A DNA stretch of 64,000 nt, from positions 6,947,585 to 7,011,584 of the forward strand of contig JAJKFL010000010.1 of NCBI GenBank assembly GCA_021186555.1. The letters run 5' to 3'. Below the pieces are notes generated by a model that was given only the letters and a program-made list of their open reading frames with translations, searched no databases and was not told where the DNA came from. Shown here piece by piece: positions 10,542-21,671 of the stretch. The stretch comes from Reticulitermes speratus. Its lineage: Eukaryota; Arthropoda; Insecta; Blattodea; Rhinotermitidae. A program made the translations under genes and the position numbers. Each line of letters starts with the position of its first letter. The first letter of the stretch is position 1.

Positions 10542-11866
10542 ATCCTTCCAAACGGCCATATCCTCCCGTAGTGGCATGCGGGCTGGCGTAGCACAGGGGG
10601 GACTAATCTCTCCTGTCTTGTTCAGTCTGTATGTCAATGACATGCCCGTCCCTTCCCGCCACGTCGAGCTGGCATTGTACGCGGATGACACGGTAATCAT
10701 TGCCACGTCCCGCAGCCCGGCTCTGCTTGTTAGCTACCTAGAAGCATACCTCAGTGATCTAGAGAGATGGTTGAAGGCGTGGAGGATCGCCATCAATGTC
10801 TCAAAGAGCAATGCTATGCTCTTTGCGAAGGCAGGGTGGAGGTCCTCCAAGCCTCGACCGGTGCAGTTCCTAGGAGAGCCAATCCAGTGGGTAGACACAG
10901 CCCGTTATCTGGGAGTGATCCTTGATACACGGATGACCTGGTCGCCTCACATCGTCCAGGTCAAGAAGAAAGCGGCCCAACGACTGGGTCTGCTTAGCTC
11001 TCTCCTTACAGGAGAAGCGGCCTGTCCATCAGGAACGGGGTTCTGCTGTATAAGCAGCTCAAACGGCCCATGATGGACTATGCGTGCCCCATTTGGAGGT
11101 CTGCTGCCTGCACCCACCTCAGAAAGCTGCAGGTTATTCAATCCAAGTGCCTTCGCATTGCTACTGGTGCACCTTGGTACATGAGTAGCGCGCAAATTCA
11201 CGAGGATTTGGGAGTTCCTCTCTTTGCTGATCACATCAGAGTTCTAACCGAGAGCTTCGACTCTAGGTTGGCTGGTGTGGGGAACCCCTTAACCCAGCAA
11301 CTCGGCAGATATCTGCGCTGACCGAGGGCTGACCCAGGCCGTCTAGCGCAAGCTACGGGGATGGGTCAGTGAATGTGTCGAGGCCCTTAGTGGCCAACAG
11401 ACACTGCACCTAAAATTAGGCGCATTCCGAATACCCTGACTGAGGTTTTCCGTGATTTTCCTCAGTTGTAAGGTGAATGCCAGGGTATAACAAAGTCGGG
11501 GCACGGCCCGCACCCCCCACCCCCCGGTAGGACTAAATTATTCGTTTGTAGGCTTTTGATCCTTTGTGAAATTATTCGTGAAAATGCCACTCTGGGTTCA
11601 AATCCCAGAGAGCCATCCAACCAAAGCATTCCCCCCACTTTGAAAAACTATACGCTCTTAGAGCTGTAGCCTTTGGTGTGCCAGGTCCCGACTTAATCGA
11701 GACCTTAAATTTGTTAGCGCAAGCAAAATCCTTAGTTCAGAATAAAGAGTCTGTTATTGAGCCCAGCAATGCGGTAAAACGCAGGAATGGCTAAACAGAT
11801 CAAGGGACGTCGACTTGCGCTCCGCGCAAGTCTCCGCCCTTAGTTAGCACTTTGGTTGGTTGGTTG
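10542..11866 (+). mobile_element. 5'-truncated jockey-like LINE with 14-bp target duplication
   Basis: Exactly flanked by ACCGAGCTTCATTC (10528-10541 and 11867-11880). It carries the C-terminal half of a reverse transcriptase, a roughly 540 bp 3' UTR and a (TTGG)n tail. Exact flanking duplications plus 5' truncation are the signature of target-primed reverse transcription. Confidence 0.85.
10543..11321 (+). pseudogene. Jockey-like reverse transcriptase, C-terminal half
   Basis: Retrotransposon RT fragment. It begins before AGVAQGGLISPVLFSLYVND, has the catalytic YADDT (10679-10693 region), then the thumb (YLGVILDTRMTWSPHI) and the C-terminal block. One frame break near 11010 (fits a one-base deletion) moves the reading from LLSSLLTGE to the frame giving LSIRNGVLLYKQLKRPMMDY and DLGVPLFADHIR, ending at TGA 11319-11321. 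Endonuclease and the N-terminal RT are absent through 5' truncation. Closest to jockey-type elements by motif memory. Confidence 0.88.
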
Positions 11867-12463
11867 ACCGAGCTTCATTCCGTCGGCAGCATCGGAGCAA
11901 GCCAGTCGTAAGACAACAAAGGAGTAACCAGTCGTAAGACCAGCAAAGGAGTAAGCCAGTCGTTCGGACAACAAGGGAGTAGAGCTATCGGCACATCAAG
12001 TCTCCGGCCGACCAACACATTAACCTTCACCACGTGGCGGCTACATCTCTGCCCGCCACGTCTTCGAGCTTCTCTCGCTCCTACCATACGAGCGCACTTA
12101 CACTTGCTGCTCTCCACTTCCCGACTCACTGAGGAAGGAGAGCACTTACACACACTCGTTGTATCAACACACTTTGATTGAAGAATATATTGACTGTTTA
12201 TATGTGGATGCTGTGTAATCCTTTCTAGCAATAGAAATCCTGCCAGTATCCCACAGGTTCAAATTTCATGCTAATTGGTGTCTTCAGACGCCCAATGAGA
12301 ACATGAAGTTTCAAATACAGTGGCCTTTCGATAATCAGAACTCCGGTAATCGGGTTCCCCGGCCGGGTGTCCGAGAACATTTTGGGCCAAATATAGCCCA
12401 GTATTTCCGATTAAAATTATTATTTTAGTACATTATTATTATTTTTATTATTATTATTAATTT

Positions 12464-12859
12464 GTCGACCTCGGTGGACTAGTGGTTAGCGTACTCGCCA
12501 CTGGATTCAAGGTTCGCGGTTCGATCCCGACCGAGGTCGATGGATTTTTAAGGGTGATAAAAATCCGGAGCACCACTTCCTTCGGAGGGAAGTAAAGCCG
12601 TCGGTCCCATGTCGTAGATTTACGGCATGTAAAAGAACCTTACGGGCATGAATAAAAATGTTGCGTAAGCCAAATTGCCTCCATTTCTCACCCAAGTCTC
12701 CTGACTGCCTATCAGGATCGATAGAAACAGTAGCGCGGCCAGTTGACCAGTCACCAACTGCCACGAATGCGCACGACTTAGTAACCTCGAAAAGAGGAGG
12801 CAAGAGGAGGCCCGAGCCCATGTAGGGCTGTTGAGCCATGGTTATTATTATTATTAATT
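12464..12859 (+). mobile_element. SINE family E, full length
   Basis: The head GTCGACCTCGGTGGACTAGT ... CGGTTCGATCCCGACCGAGG folds like a tRNA, with GACCTCGG pairing to CCGAGGTC as an acceptor stem. The body includes GGAGCACCACTTCCTTCGG and GTAGATTTACGGCATGTAAA. The 3' end CCCATGTAGGGCTGTTGAGC is the family A tail, followed by (TTA)n. TTATTATTAATTT-like flanks suggest a target duplication in a TTA-rich site. Confidence 0.85.
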
Positions 12860-13084
12860 TAATCTTATTTTTACCTTCTTTCTGCTTTATCTTCCTTTGT
12901 TAAGTAACTGTGGATTGTCTGGGTATTTGTGTGTTGTTACATTCGAGTTTTCATTTAAAAACTGGCCCTGCTCTGCTAAGCCTCCATGTTAATAAGTTGA
13001 ATGGATATATACTATCAAAATATTCAGGAATAAATGGTCTCTTTTAAAATTTTTTCTTTAACAATTATTATAGGTCCCGAAACA

Positions 13085-14449
13085 CGATAATTGAGATAAA
13101 TGGAAATAAGGAAGTAGCAGCAATCAAGAGAGGTGTAAGACAAGGATGCCGTCTCTCACCTTATTTATTTAACATGTTTATAGAGGAAGCAATTACTATG
13201 ATGAAACAGAAGACAAAAGGTATCCACATAAATGGGAAGCAGATACATAGTATACCATTTGCAGACGACATTGCGATCCTTGCGGATTCAGAGAAAGATA
13301 TGAATAATATGTTACAGATACTAGAAAGAGTTTTAAGCAAATACAAACTTAGGATAAACAAAGCAAAGACCAAGGTTATGAAAATATGTAAAAAGAGTCA
13401 GGGAAGAACTGCGCAAGTAAGAATAGGCATTGACAAAGTAAAAGAAGTAGAAGAATTTTGCTACCTTGGAAGTATAGTTACCAATGTAAATAGATGTATA
13501 AACGAGGTAAAGAAAAGGATAGCCATTGCAAAGTTGGCGTTCCAAAATAAGAAAAGTGTCATCATGAACAGGAAACTAAGCCTTGAAACAAGGAAGAAGT
13601 TTATAAAAGCATATGTGTGGAGTGTCATGACATATGGAAGTGAAACATGGACATTGGGAAGGCATATGTGTGGAGTGTCATGACATATGGAAGTGAAACA
13701 TGGACATTGGGAAGGCATATGTGTGGAGTGTCATGACATATGGAAGTGAAACGTGGACATTGGGAAGGCATATGTGTGGAGTGTCATGACATATGGAAGT
13801 GAAACGTGGACATTGGGAAGGCATATGTGTGGAGTGTCATGACATATGGAAGTGAAACGTGGACATTGGAAGGCATATGTGTGGAGTGTCATGACATATG
13901 GAAGTGAAACGTGGACATTGGGAAGGCATATGTGTGGAGTGTCATGACATATGGAAGTGAAACGTGGACATTGGGAAGGCATATGTGTGGAGTGTCATGA
14001 CATATGGAAGTGAAACGTGGGACTTTGGGAAGGCATATGTGTGGAGTGTCATGACATATGGAAGTGAAACGTGGACATTGGGAAGGCAAGAGAAAAAGAG
14101 GCTGGAAGCACCTGAAATGTGGTTGTGGAGAAGAGTTAATAGAACTAGTTGGATGGATAGAAAAAGCAACGAAGAAGTGCTGAAGGAAATCAATGAAAAC
14201 AGAACAATATTAAGAGTGATAGGAATGAGGAAAGTCAAACTTATTGGACATTTGTTGAGACATAATGGTTTTGTTACCAACATCATGGAAGGTAGAGTGT
14301 TGGGGAAGAAAAGTAGAGGACGACCGAGGCACTCTTACATCAAGAATCTGATGAATGAACTCTTTTGCAACTCCTACGCCGAAATGAAAAGAGTGGCACA
14401 AGACAGACATCTATGGTTGCAACGACAAGGCTTAGCCTTTAGAGAATGA
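13085..14449 (+). pseudogene. Non-LTR retrotransposon reverse transcriptase, disrupted by internal amplification
   Basis: Reads GVRQGCRLSPYLFNMFIEEA, catalytic PFADDIAILAD (13255-13287), then EEFCYLGSIV and KAYVWSVMTYGSETWTLGR at about 13606. There the coding sequence turns into nine copies of a 53 bp repeat. The frame resumes at the end of the array with RQEKKRLEAPEMWLWRRVNR and ends in GRPRHSYIKNL ... GLAFRE at TGA about 14449, followed by a short GATGATGA tail. Because 53 is not a multiple of 3, the array scrambles the frame. N-terminal RT and endonuclease are missing (5' truncation). Clade not certain. Confidence 0.85.
13610..14086 (+). repeat. 53-bp tandem repeat inside RT coding sequence, 9 units
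   Basis: Units start at 13610, 13663, 13716, 13769, 13822, 13874, 13927, 13980 and 14034: 53 bp each except one of 52 and one of 54. The unit encodes AYVWSVMTYGSETWTLGR(Q) in the ancestral frame. The junction GGAAGG|CATATG versus the ancestral AAAAG|CATATG suggests amplification from short homology. Confidence 0.95.
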
Positions 14450-14809
14450 TGATGACAAAAAATTATAATATTATTAATGTTGTTTTTAGATGGGATTTAT
14501 AATTATTTCTTTTCTATAGGTTTTCATTATTTTTATTTGTGTGTTTTCTTTATTTTCCTTTGCTTTCTTTGCAATTGACCTTATAGCTATTGTGCAAGTA
14601 AATTAATATGATGACTTGTATTGAATTAAATTAGTATATACTGTTAGGTACACTATTGTCACTTTAAGGAGTTTTACTTTAAGCAATGAGTGATGATGTT
14701 TTGTATGTTACCTATACCACGGGTTTTCCCTTCAGTGGTCCAGATTCCCGGGTAATTCGAACCATCCCTCCCCTAATACAGTCCGGATGACCGAGGGACT
14801 ACTCTAATT

Positions 14810-15950
14810 TCGAAATACAAAGCTTTTGTACTGTGAGGCTTGACCTGGAATTACCTACTAACCTGGTGAAAATTCAGGAGAAGTCTCAGACAGGATAGCC
14901 TGTCACTATGCCAAAGGTTCAAACCGAACGCAGCGCATAGTCTGCATGTCTGGAATTGTACCTCTACACTGATCCGCTGGGTGATGTCGTTTAATAAAAC
15001 ACTTAAGCGGTCTACGAAATTTTATTTAAAAAATGAAGACTATTATTTGCTTTATAACACGCAATTTCCATCAAACACGCCAAGGTATAAAAAGATCTTC
15101 TCAATATAAGATTAATTACATAATATTCCGGATGTATACATCGTGTGAGCCCCCCCCCCCCCCCGCCCCCCGACTCAATTCGGAGAAACGTGAAATTTAA
15201 ATTTTCCCGTAAGAGGAACAAGGAAATGGTACAGGTCCCAGTTATTTGTATGTAATGAAGTTGAAAGCCTCCTGGCTATGCAGAAATAGACAATAATAAT
15301 ACAGTCACACGTTTACTGTTACAACTTAACAAGACTTCAAGGATAGAGTAAAAATTAAGTAGTTATATTCTCCAGCTTACGCAATTGGACGTGAGGAAAT
15401 TAGAAGATTAGCTAATATCATTTTGGAAATCACATCCGAATTTTTCCTTGCAGGAAAGAAAGCGTAATTGGCGGAAGAAAACTGCTGGGCGAAAACACAG
15501 AGGGTAGGGCGGTCAGGCTGCGGCCGATCAGGTTCCAGTGTGTTGGAGTTTGGATTTCAGCTTGACACCCTTTTATGTAAATATACAGTTGACCATAAAT
15601 ATACTCAGTTCCGAGTTTCTGAATATTCACCACGTGAAAAAAAAACATTCAAAAGAATGTTGTAGATTTAAGCGAAATATGTATGTTATGCAATGTAAAA
15701 ATTTCTAGTTTAGGGTGAGTATTTTCGGTGAAATTTTGATTTCGGTAGCATGTAAATTTAGGGGATTAAATTACCGCTGAAATAGAATATAATTCGAAAG
15801 GCAATTTCAAACTTTGTTGAAATTAGTCCAGTTGTTTGAGAGACGCAATGCATGAAATAACAGAAAGAAACCTCACAATTATGCGTACATTTTATGAACT
15901 GGGTGTAATGAAACCTTAGAAGCAAATAACTTCATCTTGATGTAAAATAT
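14810..15950. other. Unassigned spacer with poly-C run
   Basis: No gene or repeat family recognised. It includes a C18-class homopolymer at about 15150-15175 interrupted by a single G. Composition is otherwise AT-rich. Confidence 0.4.
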
Positions 15951-15959
15951 AACGATATA

Positions 15960-16037
15960 CAGGGCATACACAAAAGAATGGTGCGGTTTCAAACCAGCAG
16001 ACAAAGTCCAAAGCACCATTCGTTTGTGTATGCCCTG
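15960..16037. mobile_element. Hairpin MITE family G, copy 1
   Basis: CAGGGCATACACAAAAGAAT GGTGCGGTTT at the left and AGCACCATTCGTTTGTGTAT GCCCTG at the right are inverted copies. The centre is more diverged than in the other copies. TA precedes the left end. Confidence 0.8.
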
Positions 16038-16211
16038 AATATTTACGCTATAATTTGTACAATAAAATCAGTGTCATTTAATAACTACGAATAACAATTT
16101 TATGTAATTTCTCTGAATATTTTCAAATTACATTTCTGAGAAAGAGAATAAAGTTAAATGCCAAGAAATAACACAAATTATTTCGCGGAAACCTAAACTC
16201 GCACATCTAAT

Positions 16212-16523
16212 GTTTTAAAACAAAAACAGCCGTTATATTAAAACAAAAGCAGCCGTTTTATTAAAACAAAAACAGCCGTTTTATTAAAACAAAAAAACAG
16301 CTGTTTTATTAAAACAAAAAACAGCCGTTTTATTAAAACAAAAAACAGCCGTTTTATTAAAACAAAAAAACAACCGTTTTATTAAAACAAAAAACAGCCG
16401 TTTTATTAAAACAAAAAACAGCCGTTTTATTAAAACAAAAAACAGCCGTTTTATTAAAACAAAAACAACCGTTTTATTAAAACAAAAACAGCCGTTTTAT
16501 TAAAACAAAACAGCTGTTTTATA
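16212..16523 (+). repeat. About 25-bp minisatellite, about 12 units
   Basis: TTAAAACAAAAACAGCCGTT + TTAT repeats, with A-run length varying from 4 to 7 between units (unit length about 24-27). Each unit contains the palindrome GTTTTATTAAAAC. Confidence 0.9.
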
Positions 16524-16671
16524 AGCATATCGTCGCTTCGATACCATTATTAAAGATTTTACTCATATTCATTACAGTTTGAACTTACCAGTGTGAATAA
16601 AATCGACACTTGCATTACACATTCGTGGAAGTCAACACAGCAAACAAATATACAAATCTGACTTTAAATTT

Positions 16672-16927
16672 GCCGATCGCAGTGGCCGTGCGGTCTAAGG
16701 CGTGGGTCTACAGCCGCTCGCTTACTAGGATTACGGTTTCGAATCCCGCCGGTTGCATGGATATCTGTCTCTTGTGAGTGTTGTGTGTTGTCAGGTAGAG
16801 GTCTCTGCGACGGGCTCATCACTCGTCCAGGGGAGTCCTACCGAGTGTGGTGTGTCTGATGTGATCTCGAAACCTCAATAATAAGGAGGCCTAGGCCCAT
16901 TAGGGCTGTCGAGCCATGGAGGAAAAA
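16672..16927 (+). mobile_element. SINE family A
   Basis: Head GCCGATCGCAGTGGCCGTG, B box GGTTTCGAATCCCGCC, body GTTGTCAGGTAGAGGTCTC, tail CCCATTAGGGCTGTCGAGCC and an A-rich end. Confidence 0.85.
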
Positions 16928-16929
16928 AC

Positions 16930-17725
16930 TTTAAATTTGTACTAAAATGTAACTAAGTTTTCTGCAGTCATATCGGTATTTCCTACGAAACAGAAGTGAA
17001 GTCTATCACTTGACTACGTCTACAGGGATAAGCTATAGAAAACGGGTTATATTTCTTAAAAAAAGATATAAAGAATTAAGATATCAGTCTCTAATAGAGG
17101 CATAACGACTAGAACTGATACCTGAAGTCAGCAACTATTATGTATCAACTACTGGGTTCATGTCATTAACACTTAGAATGCTAAAAATGAAATAACTCCG
17201 TACAACACGCTGCTTTTTTAAGCTTAGCTTATGACTATTTGTGTCAAAAAAAAAAAAAAAAGAATTCCATCTTGCGTGACGTCATATAAAAGTCCTAAAT
17301 GTGGAATTGTATCGAACGAAACTTTAATTTTGTAAGACAGGACGTCCTCACAGCAGTGTTCATGAAGATTCAAGTCTTTTGGGACGTGACGCCGTGTCGT
17401 CTGGTAAAGAGTTATCAACCTTTAGGAGCTTCATAGTGCGTTCCTTCACTTTCAGGGTCAAGTTTTTAGACTACTTCATTTTGAAGCTGAAGGCAATACG
17501 TTCCAACTGTCGACGTTTCGAAGCCTCTTATTTCCTTCAGATTTTGTCGAGAAGCCCACCAATTTACCATGCATATGGATACAATTACGCGCCCTCCGAA
17601 ACGTCGGTAACTACATACAGTATACACAGCCTAACTTCCCGAAGACATGAATCTTCAACATCGAGCTCCTTTTAATGACAGAGAAAAAAAAAAAGGAATT
17701 TGGTTTATCCCTAGTAGTAGAAATG
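16930..17725. other. Unassigned spacer with possible PLE relic
   Basis: AT-rich and without ORFs of note. CTCCGAAACGTCGGTAACTA at about 17596-17615 is a hammerhead-derived 3' core (GAAA + CGTCGGTA) without a recognisable 5' core, so probably a Penelope relic. Confidence 0.35.
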
Positions 17726-17728
17726 TTT

Positions 17729-18103
17729 GTCGACCTCGGTGGACTAGTGGTTAGCGTGCTCGCCACTGGACCCAAGGTTCGCGGGTTCGATAAAAATCCG
17801 GAGCACCACTTCCTTCGGAGGGGAAGTAAAGCCGTCGGTCCCATGTCGTAGATTTACGGCATGTAAAAGAACCTTACGGGCATGAATAAAAATGTTACGT
17901 AAGCTAAGCCTCCATTTCTCACCCAAGTCTCCTGACTGCCTGCCAGATGGCTCTGGCGGACACATCAGGATCGATAGAATAGTAGCGCGGCCAGTTGGCC
18001 AGTCACCAACTGCCACGAATGCACACGACTTAGTAACCATCGGAAAGAGGGAGGGCCCGAGCCCATATAGGCTGTTGAGCCATGGTTATTATTATATTAT
18101 TAT
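17729..18103 (+). mobile_element. SINE family E with perfect 14-bp target duplication
   Basis: Flanked by TAGTAGAAATGTTT on both sides (17715-17728, 18104-18117). tRNA-like head with a deletion after the B box, body as in the 12.5 kb copy, family A-type 3' tail (GAGCCCATATAGGCTGTTGA) and a (TTA)n end. It gives the exact boundaries of the family. Confidence 0.92.
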
Positions 18104-18399
18104 TAGTAGAAATGTTTACTTGAACATATTTTTCCAGGGCCTTTGTTTTGCGATTCTGCATATCTGCATCCTTCATGTGTACCTACATACTGCATATACT
18201 GAGCTATTATTTCAAAGAAATAATACTATAATCAGCAGTGTGCAGATTCATAAATACGATCACTGTGTCTCGTTACGGTATTGTCGTTCCCGCGCGAATT
18301 AACCACACGTCATGAAGATGTATGGGGCAGTGGATACGTAGATCCATGCATTCTCAACCTCGGCGGTAGATAAAAGAGAGTGTTGTGTCAGTTTTACGC

Positions 18400-18582
18400 T
18401 CCGGCCTCATTATCCCCCAGAAACAACCCCCCGGTGTCCATCAGACATAAGACTGTGTAGGTCCCAGAGGATTTGGATATGGTAGGAAAAACAAGTCTCT
18501 GCTTTTTCCGGGAATCGAACCTCGATTATCTGATAGTTCAGCTCATAGCGTAGTCACTGCACTGGCAGCTATCCTGGCTCCA
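18400..18582 (-). mobile_element. tRNA-derived SINE, family C-like variant
   Basis: On the minus strand: GAGCCAGGATAGCT head, then AGGTTCGATTCCCGG B box, then a body unlike typical family C (CTGGGACCTACACAGTC). Either a subfamily or an independent SINE using a related head. Confidence 0.5.
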
Positions 18583-18954
18583 TGGACATACTCCATTTGC
18601 AGAAAGCAAGAATTAAAGCATATTTCTTGGTGTAAAGATAGAAGAAATTTTGAAACAAAGAAACAGCGATAGGGATATAGAGAGAGCTAAATGTGATAAT
18701 AGAGAAAAACTGAGGAAAATTGGTGTCCTGGTGAACACAAAGATAATTGGCAAAGACCACTTATAAAATACAGAAGTTTAATGGTAGCAGCAAACTAAAA
18801 TTTAGATTATGAAGCTTCAGAATGACAGTTAAAATACAGAGAAGTAAATGGTAAAGGAAAACGGTACAGCAGGTTACGGGATAAAATAGGATTAAACAGT
18901 TTACATGGCAGAATAGATTTAAACAGTTCGAAACAGTAATGTAAAATATGTATC

Positions 18955-19716
18955 TCACTCATCTATCTACTCCTATCTATCTATCTATTTTTCTATCTAC
19001 TATTTTATCCATCAACGTAACTACCTACCTATTTATCTATCTACCCATCTCTCCATTCATCCATCCATCATCCATCTATCTATCTATCCATCCATCCATC
19101 TACCTACCTATATATCTACTGTCTATTATCTATCTATCTATCTATTTCTATCCTTTATCCATCAACGTAACTACCTACCTATTTATCTATCTACCCATTC
19201 CATTCATCCATCCATCCATCCATCTATCTATCTATCTATCCATCCATCCATCTACCTACCTATATATCTATTGTCTATCTATCTATCTATCTATCTATTT
19301 TTCTATCTATTTTTATCCATCAACTAACTACCTACTATTTATCTATCTACCTCTATCATCATCATATCCATCAACATCTATCCATCTCATCTACCTACCT
19401 ATATCTATTGTCTATCTATCTATCATCTATCTATTTTCTACTACTTTTATCCATCACGTACTCCATACCTATTTATCTATCTACCCATCTCTCCATTCAT
19501 CCATCCATCCATCCATCTATCTATCTATCTATCCATCCATCTACCTACCTCTATATCTATCTTCTATCTATCTATCTATCTATCTATTTTTCTATCTACT
19601 TTTATCCATCAACGTAACTACCTACCTATTTATCTATCTACCCATCTCTCCATTTCATCCATCCTCCATCCATCATCTATCTATCCATCTATCCATCCAT
19701 CCATCTACCTACCTTA

Positions 19717-19751
<35 letters not shown>

Positions 19752-20155
19752 TTTTCTATCTATCTTTTATCCATCAACGTAACTACCTACTATTTATCTA
19801 TCTACCCATCTCATCCATCATCCATCCATCCTATCCATCTATCATCTATCATCCTACACTACTACTATTATCTATCTGTCTATCTATCTACCTACTATCA
19901 TCTATCCATCTATCCATCTATCTATCTATCCATCCTCCCTACCATCGCTATATCCTATCTGTCTATCTATCTACCTATCTATCATCCATCTATTTTCATC
20001 TATCTACCTGTCTATCCATCACGTAACTACCTACCTATTTATCATTCTACCCATCCTCTCCATCCACCCACCATCCATCCATCTATCACTCCTTATATAT
20101 CTATCATCTATCTATCTACTATTATCTATATATATATATATTATCTATCTATCTG
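18955..20155. repeat. Compound CTAT/CCAT tetranucleotide tract, about 1.2 kb
   Basis: Tracts of (CTAT)n, (CCAT)n and (CTAC)n recur in the same order with a motif TTTATCCATCAACGTAACTAC every about 140-170 bp, so it is a higher-order array. Many units lack one or two bases, more in the second half. An apparently open 427-codon frame across it (Tyr/Leu/Ser/Ile/Pro only) is a by-product of the tetranucleotide. Confidence 0.92.
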
Positions 20156-20159
20156 CTCC

Positions 20160-20810
20160 TTAAACACACAACATACTGACAAAGCTTCCCAGCAATACCT
20201 GTATAAACAATGGCATCTGTATTTTATGTGATGTACCAATCTGTATCAAATGAATCGGTTTCCAAAAATGTCCGACCTTCATTTCGCCGAATAACATTTT
20301 GTGACGTCGTTTTATTTACCGACACTCTAAATTGTTACGTTTATTTAGCTTCGAAAGTATACGGAAATTAAAATGTATGGAGCATCAATGGAAGCAGAAG
20401 GCCTGTTTCAGTGCCATTTCGTGAACGTAAAATATTTGGTGTGTTTCATCATAATCTATTGAGTGGTTTAGGAGACGTAACACGTGGACAGACGTAACAC
20501 GTGGACAGACGAAAAGGCCAATGTTCATTTCATGCAGAGCGATGTAATTGCACGGGAAAGCTGGGCACAGGAAGGTGAATTAGTTGGACTGCTTGATGAT
20601 GACTGCCTGCAGTCTCCGCGCGCCGAGGTTAGCCGACGTCCAGTGATCATATCGCTGTTTGCTTGCTGACTTCACTGTTCTCTTCACGTGCAGTCAGTCT
20701 ATAATGCAACTCACGCAAGAAGATCTAAACCCTCTTGGTTCATCGCATGCACGCTTTTGCTCTACCTAGTTCAGCAAAACAAGGCAGACAATGTTCGTAT
20801 AAACGTAACA
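20160..20810. other. Unassigned spacer
   Basis: No family recognised. It holds a two-copy 18 bp direct repeat (ACGTAACACGTGGACAG) near 20475-20512. Confidence 0.4.
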
Positions 20811-20813
20811 TTG

Positions 20814-21300
20814 AAGCGTGTTCGCCTAACTATTTGTGCTGTCGTAAAGCAATAAGATTACATATTCTGACTGTTTGTAGCCTTAGTTACCCAGCATGCA
20901 AAGCGCATGCGCCGTATTATTGTCTCTGTCATATTTTTTTTTTTTTTTCACATGAACTCATAAATGGCACGATTTTCGAGGAAAAATTGTATTGAACATA
21001 AAATGCGTGTTTTGATTTTCTCTACAAAGTTTGTCTGAAACATTTCTCATTCTAAGAGAAATTCAGCGAGGTATCATTATAAATGTACGTAGGTCTTCAT
21101 GTAAAGTACCTGTTATTCCTGTCAGATTGGAATGCAATCTGACTTATCTCGACATCTTTTCGAAAAATCATCAAATACGAAATTTCATGAAAATCCGTCC
21201 AGTGGGAGCCGAGTTGTTCCAAGAGGAAAAAGGCAGATAGACGGACGGATAGAAATGACGAAGCTAATAGTCGCTTTTCGCAATTGTGCGAACGAGCCTA
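20814..21300 (-). mobile_element. MITE family F, near full length
   Basis: Left AAGCGTGTTCGCCTAAC, right GCGAACGAGCCTAA, imperfect inverted repeats of AGGCGCGTTCGC. The interior matches the 2.5, 7.9 and 49.0 kb copies (TAGCCTTAGTTACCCAGCAT, GCATGCGC, AAATGTACGTAGGTCTTC). No ORF of interest. A further 50 bp fragment of the terminus lies at about 21560-21608. Confidence 0.78.
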
Positions 21301-21671
21301 AGAACTGTTTTATGTGTTCACTTTACTTTCCAATACGATGTATGACGAACTAACGATTTTAAAATACGCAGTTTATAGGCAGGCGTACTGGCTATATCTT
21401 TCAGCAATATATTTGTTGGCAAAATATTTGTTACAATTTTTGACTACGACATAAATCATTTAAAAGACTCGGAATTATAATTTGAATGTTGTTCTAACGA
21501 ATTAGGTCTCATTTTAATCTCGACCTCATATTTGTGCACTGGTAGTTCTCCAAGGTGTTTTAGGTCGGTTCGCAAAATTGCGAAAAGCGACTGTTAGCTT
21601 TGTCATGGACTCTTTGGACTTTTCCATCATATATATTGAAATATAATAGGCTTACACTACTTTTCTGGGAA

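Larger units (their letters stand above)
10230..12235 (+). mobile_element. LTR-like, promoter-bearing repeat split by a LINE
   Basis: The left part (10230-10541) is GC-rich, contains a roughly 58 bp tandem segment, an AGCCAATCACAG CCAAT box and TATAAATA. The right part (11881-12235) continues the same unit after a LINE insertion that duplicated ACCGAGCTTCATTC. CCAAT, TATA and a transcript-start-like region followed by unique sequence fit a solo LTR (U3-R-U5), but the TG...CA ends and a second LTR are not identified, so this is inference. A roughly 30 bp direct repeat (AGCCAGTCGTAAGAC variants) lies at 11894-11975. Confidence 0.45.
12318..14804. mobile_element. pogo/Tigger-like DNA transposon, hollowed and nested
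   Basis: The left end is TA + CAGTGGCCTTTCGATAATC AGAACTCC; the right end reads ...GTCCGGATGACCGAGGG ACTACTC + TA. The termini are imperfect inverted repeats of the CAGTNGNCCCTCGATNATCCGAAC type used by Tigger/pogo, with TA duplication. The interior is largely replaced by a family E SINE (12464-12859) and a LINE (13085-14449); no transposase was recognised. Moderate confidence, because the ends are diverged. Confidence 0.5.

Noticed and set aside
13461..14286. Minus-strand repeat-protein-like ORFs (HVSLPYVMTLHTYAF repeats)
   Set aside because: Antisense of the 53 bp array inside the LINE RT.
18948..20231. 427-codon open frame rich in Tyr-Leu-Ser-Ile
   Set aside because: It is a direct translation of CTAT/CCAT/ATCT tetranucleotides, which contain no stop in that frame; no start context, no domain.
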